Below, one piece after another: positions 63,476-64,000 of a stretch of 64,000 nucleotides of DNA. The stretch comes from Marisa cornuarietis (lineage: Eukaryota > Mollusca > Gastropoda > Architaenioglossa > Ampullariidae), in contig SMMW01000575.1 of assembly GCA_004794655.1 (NCBI GenBank), positions 15,022,501 through 15,086,500 of the forward strand, read 5' to 3'. How positions within the stretch are numbered: the stretch's first letter is position 1; each line of letters begins with the position of its first letter. Below the pieces are notes generated by a model. That model did no database searches. It worked only from the letters and a program-made list of their open reading frames with translations, and had not been told where the DNA came from. The position numbers were made by a program, and so were the translations under genes.

Positions 63476-64000
63476 ATTCAACATAGTTGTCAATATTTGT
63501 GATTATAGTTAACTGACTAATCCACCTGCTCGATTTTCTCTCAGATTTATGACACTCTCTGTTCTTGAACTGAGAAAAAAGCTCGTGAAACAGCAATAAA
63601 CATTTATACTGGATACTGCTAGAGTAACGAGCAACCTTCGCACTCTAGCCCCAAAACATTTTCTCTCTATTTCTTCAATTTTGTTTTTTCTGCCAGCTAA
63701 TTCTTGGGCAAGGACATCTTTTTACAAGCATATGGCTCGTGAGCATACAAGTGGGCCCTCTGTATTCCACTCTAAACGACCTCTAAACCATGTTATGTTA
63801 TCTGCAATCGAACTCTTTTGTTTTTCAGCTGGCACTGAAGCTTATCCGATATCATTGATATATTTTTTATCTGTCACGCACAAAATTGTGCAATGAAGAC
63901 TCATACATTTTCAGTTGTTTAACCATCTGTCCAACAGCTCATGCACTCACTGTCTGCCAGATGAAAGACTAAAGTATGGTGTAGCAAGTCACTTGTTCTG
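63476..64000. other. No gene recognised at right edge
   Basis: AT-rich unique sequence with short open frames only. Confidence 0.4.

Overview
Animal nuclear DNA, almost certainly a lophotrochozoan and probably a gastropod mollusc. Genes are split into short exons with GT-AG (and one conserved GC-AG) introns. (CA)n and (ATG)n microsatellites are abundant, several tRNA-derived SINE families are present, and RTE- and I-type LINE copies in various states of decay are scattered throughout. The species assignment is inference; nothing in the window names it.

Layout. (1) 118-8574, minus strand: seven coding exons, all in phase, encode the signal peptide, the whole ligand-binding domain, M1 and the start of M2 of an anion-selective Cys-loop receptor (glutamate-gated chloride channel / glycine receptor type). 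M2-M4 lie beyond the left edge. A CpG-rich exon-like block at ~17.05-17.3 kb and a small exon-like block at 10.8 kb, both on the minus strand with strong splice sites, may be its non-coding 5' exons. (2) 17.3-32 kb: gene-poor, with microsatellites, one decayed LINE piece and a few promoter-like CpG/NRF1/ETS/CRE patches with no recognisable gene. (3) 32.4-62.3 kb: a small lectin-like gene cluster. Gene A (plus, ATG 37101, stop 49592-49594) and gene B (minus, ATG 61449, stop 54436-54434) are convergent paralogues. Each has a signal peptide, a PAN/Apple-like domain, a Sushi-like domain and a complete galectin-fold domain, in five coding exons with identical phases. A third copy (C, minus, 32450-32908) is a dead fragment. 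An alkaline-phosphatase-like relic lies at 33.84-34.02 kb. (4) Mobile DNA fills the introns and gaps: an I-clade LINE (42.3-44.9 kb), RTE LINEs (47.2-48.8, 56.8-58.2 kb and pieces), two copies of a non-autonomous DNA transposon carrying telomere-like repeats (34.8 and 40.2 kb, the latter with a perfect 8-bp target duplication), a MITE pair with long inverted termini (7.5 and 53.4 kb) and a SINE with a perfect 12-bp target duplication (62.7 kb).

Most notable: the PAN-Sushi-galectin pair. Galectins normally lack signal peptides and are exported non-classically; these are predicted to enter the classical secretory pathway, carry two extra extracellular modules, and have lost most of the canonical beta-galactoside-contact residues. 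A plausible but unproven role is as secreted recognition or effector lectins. All exon coordinates were derived by hand from splice signals, phase and paralogue comparison.
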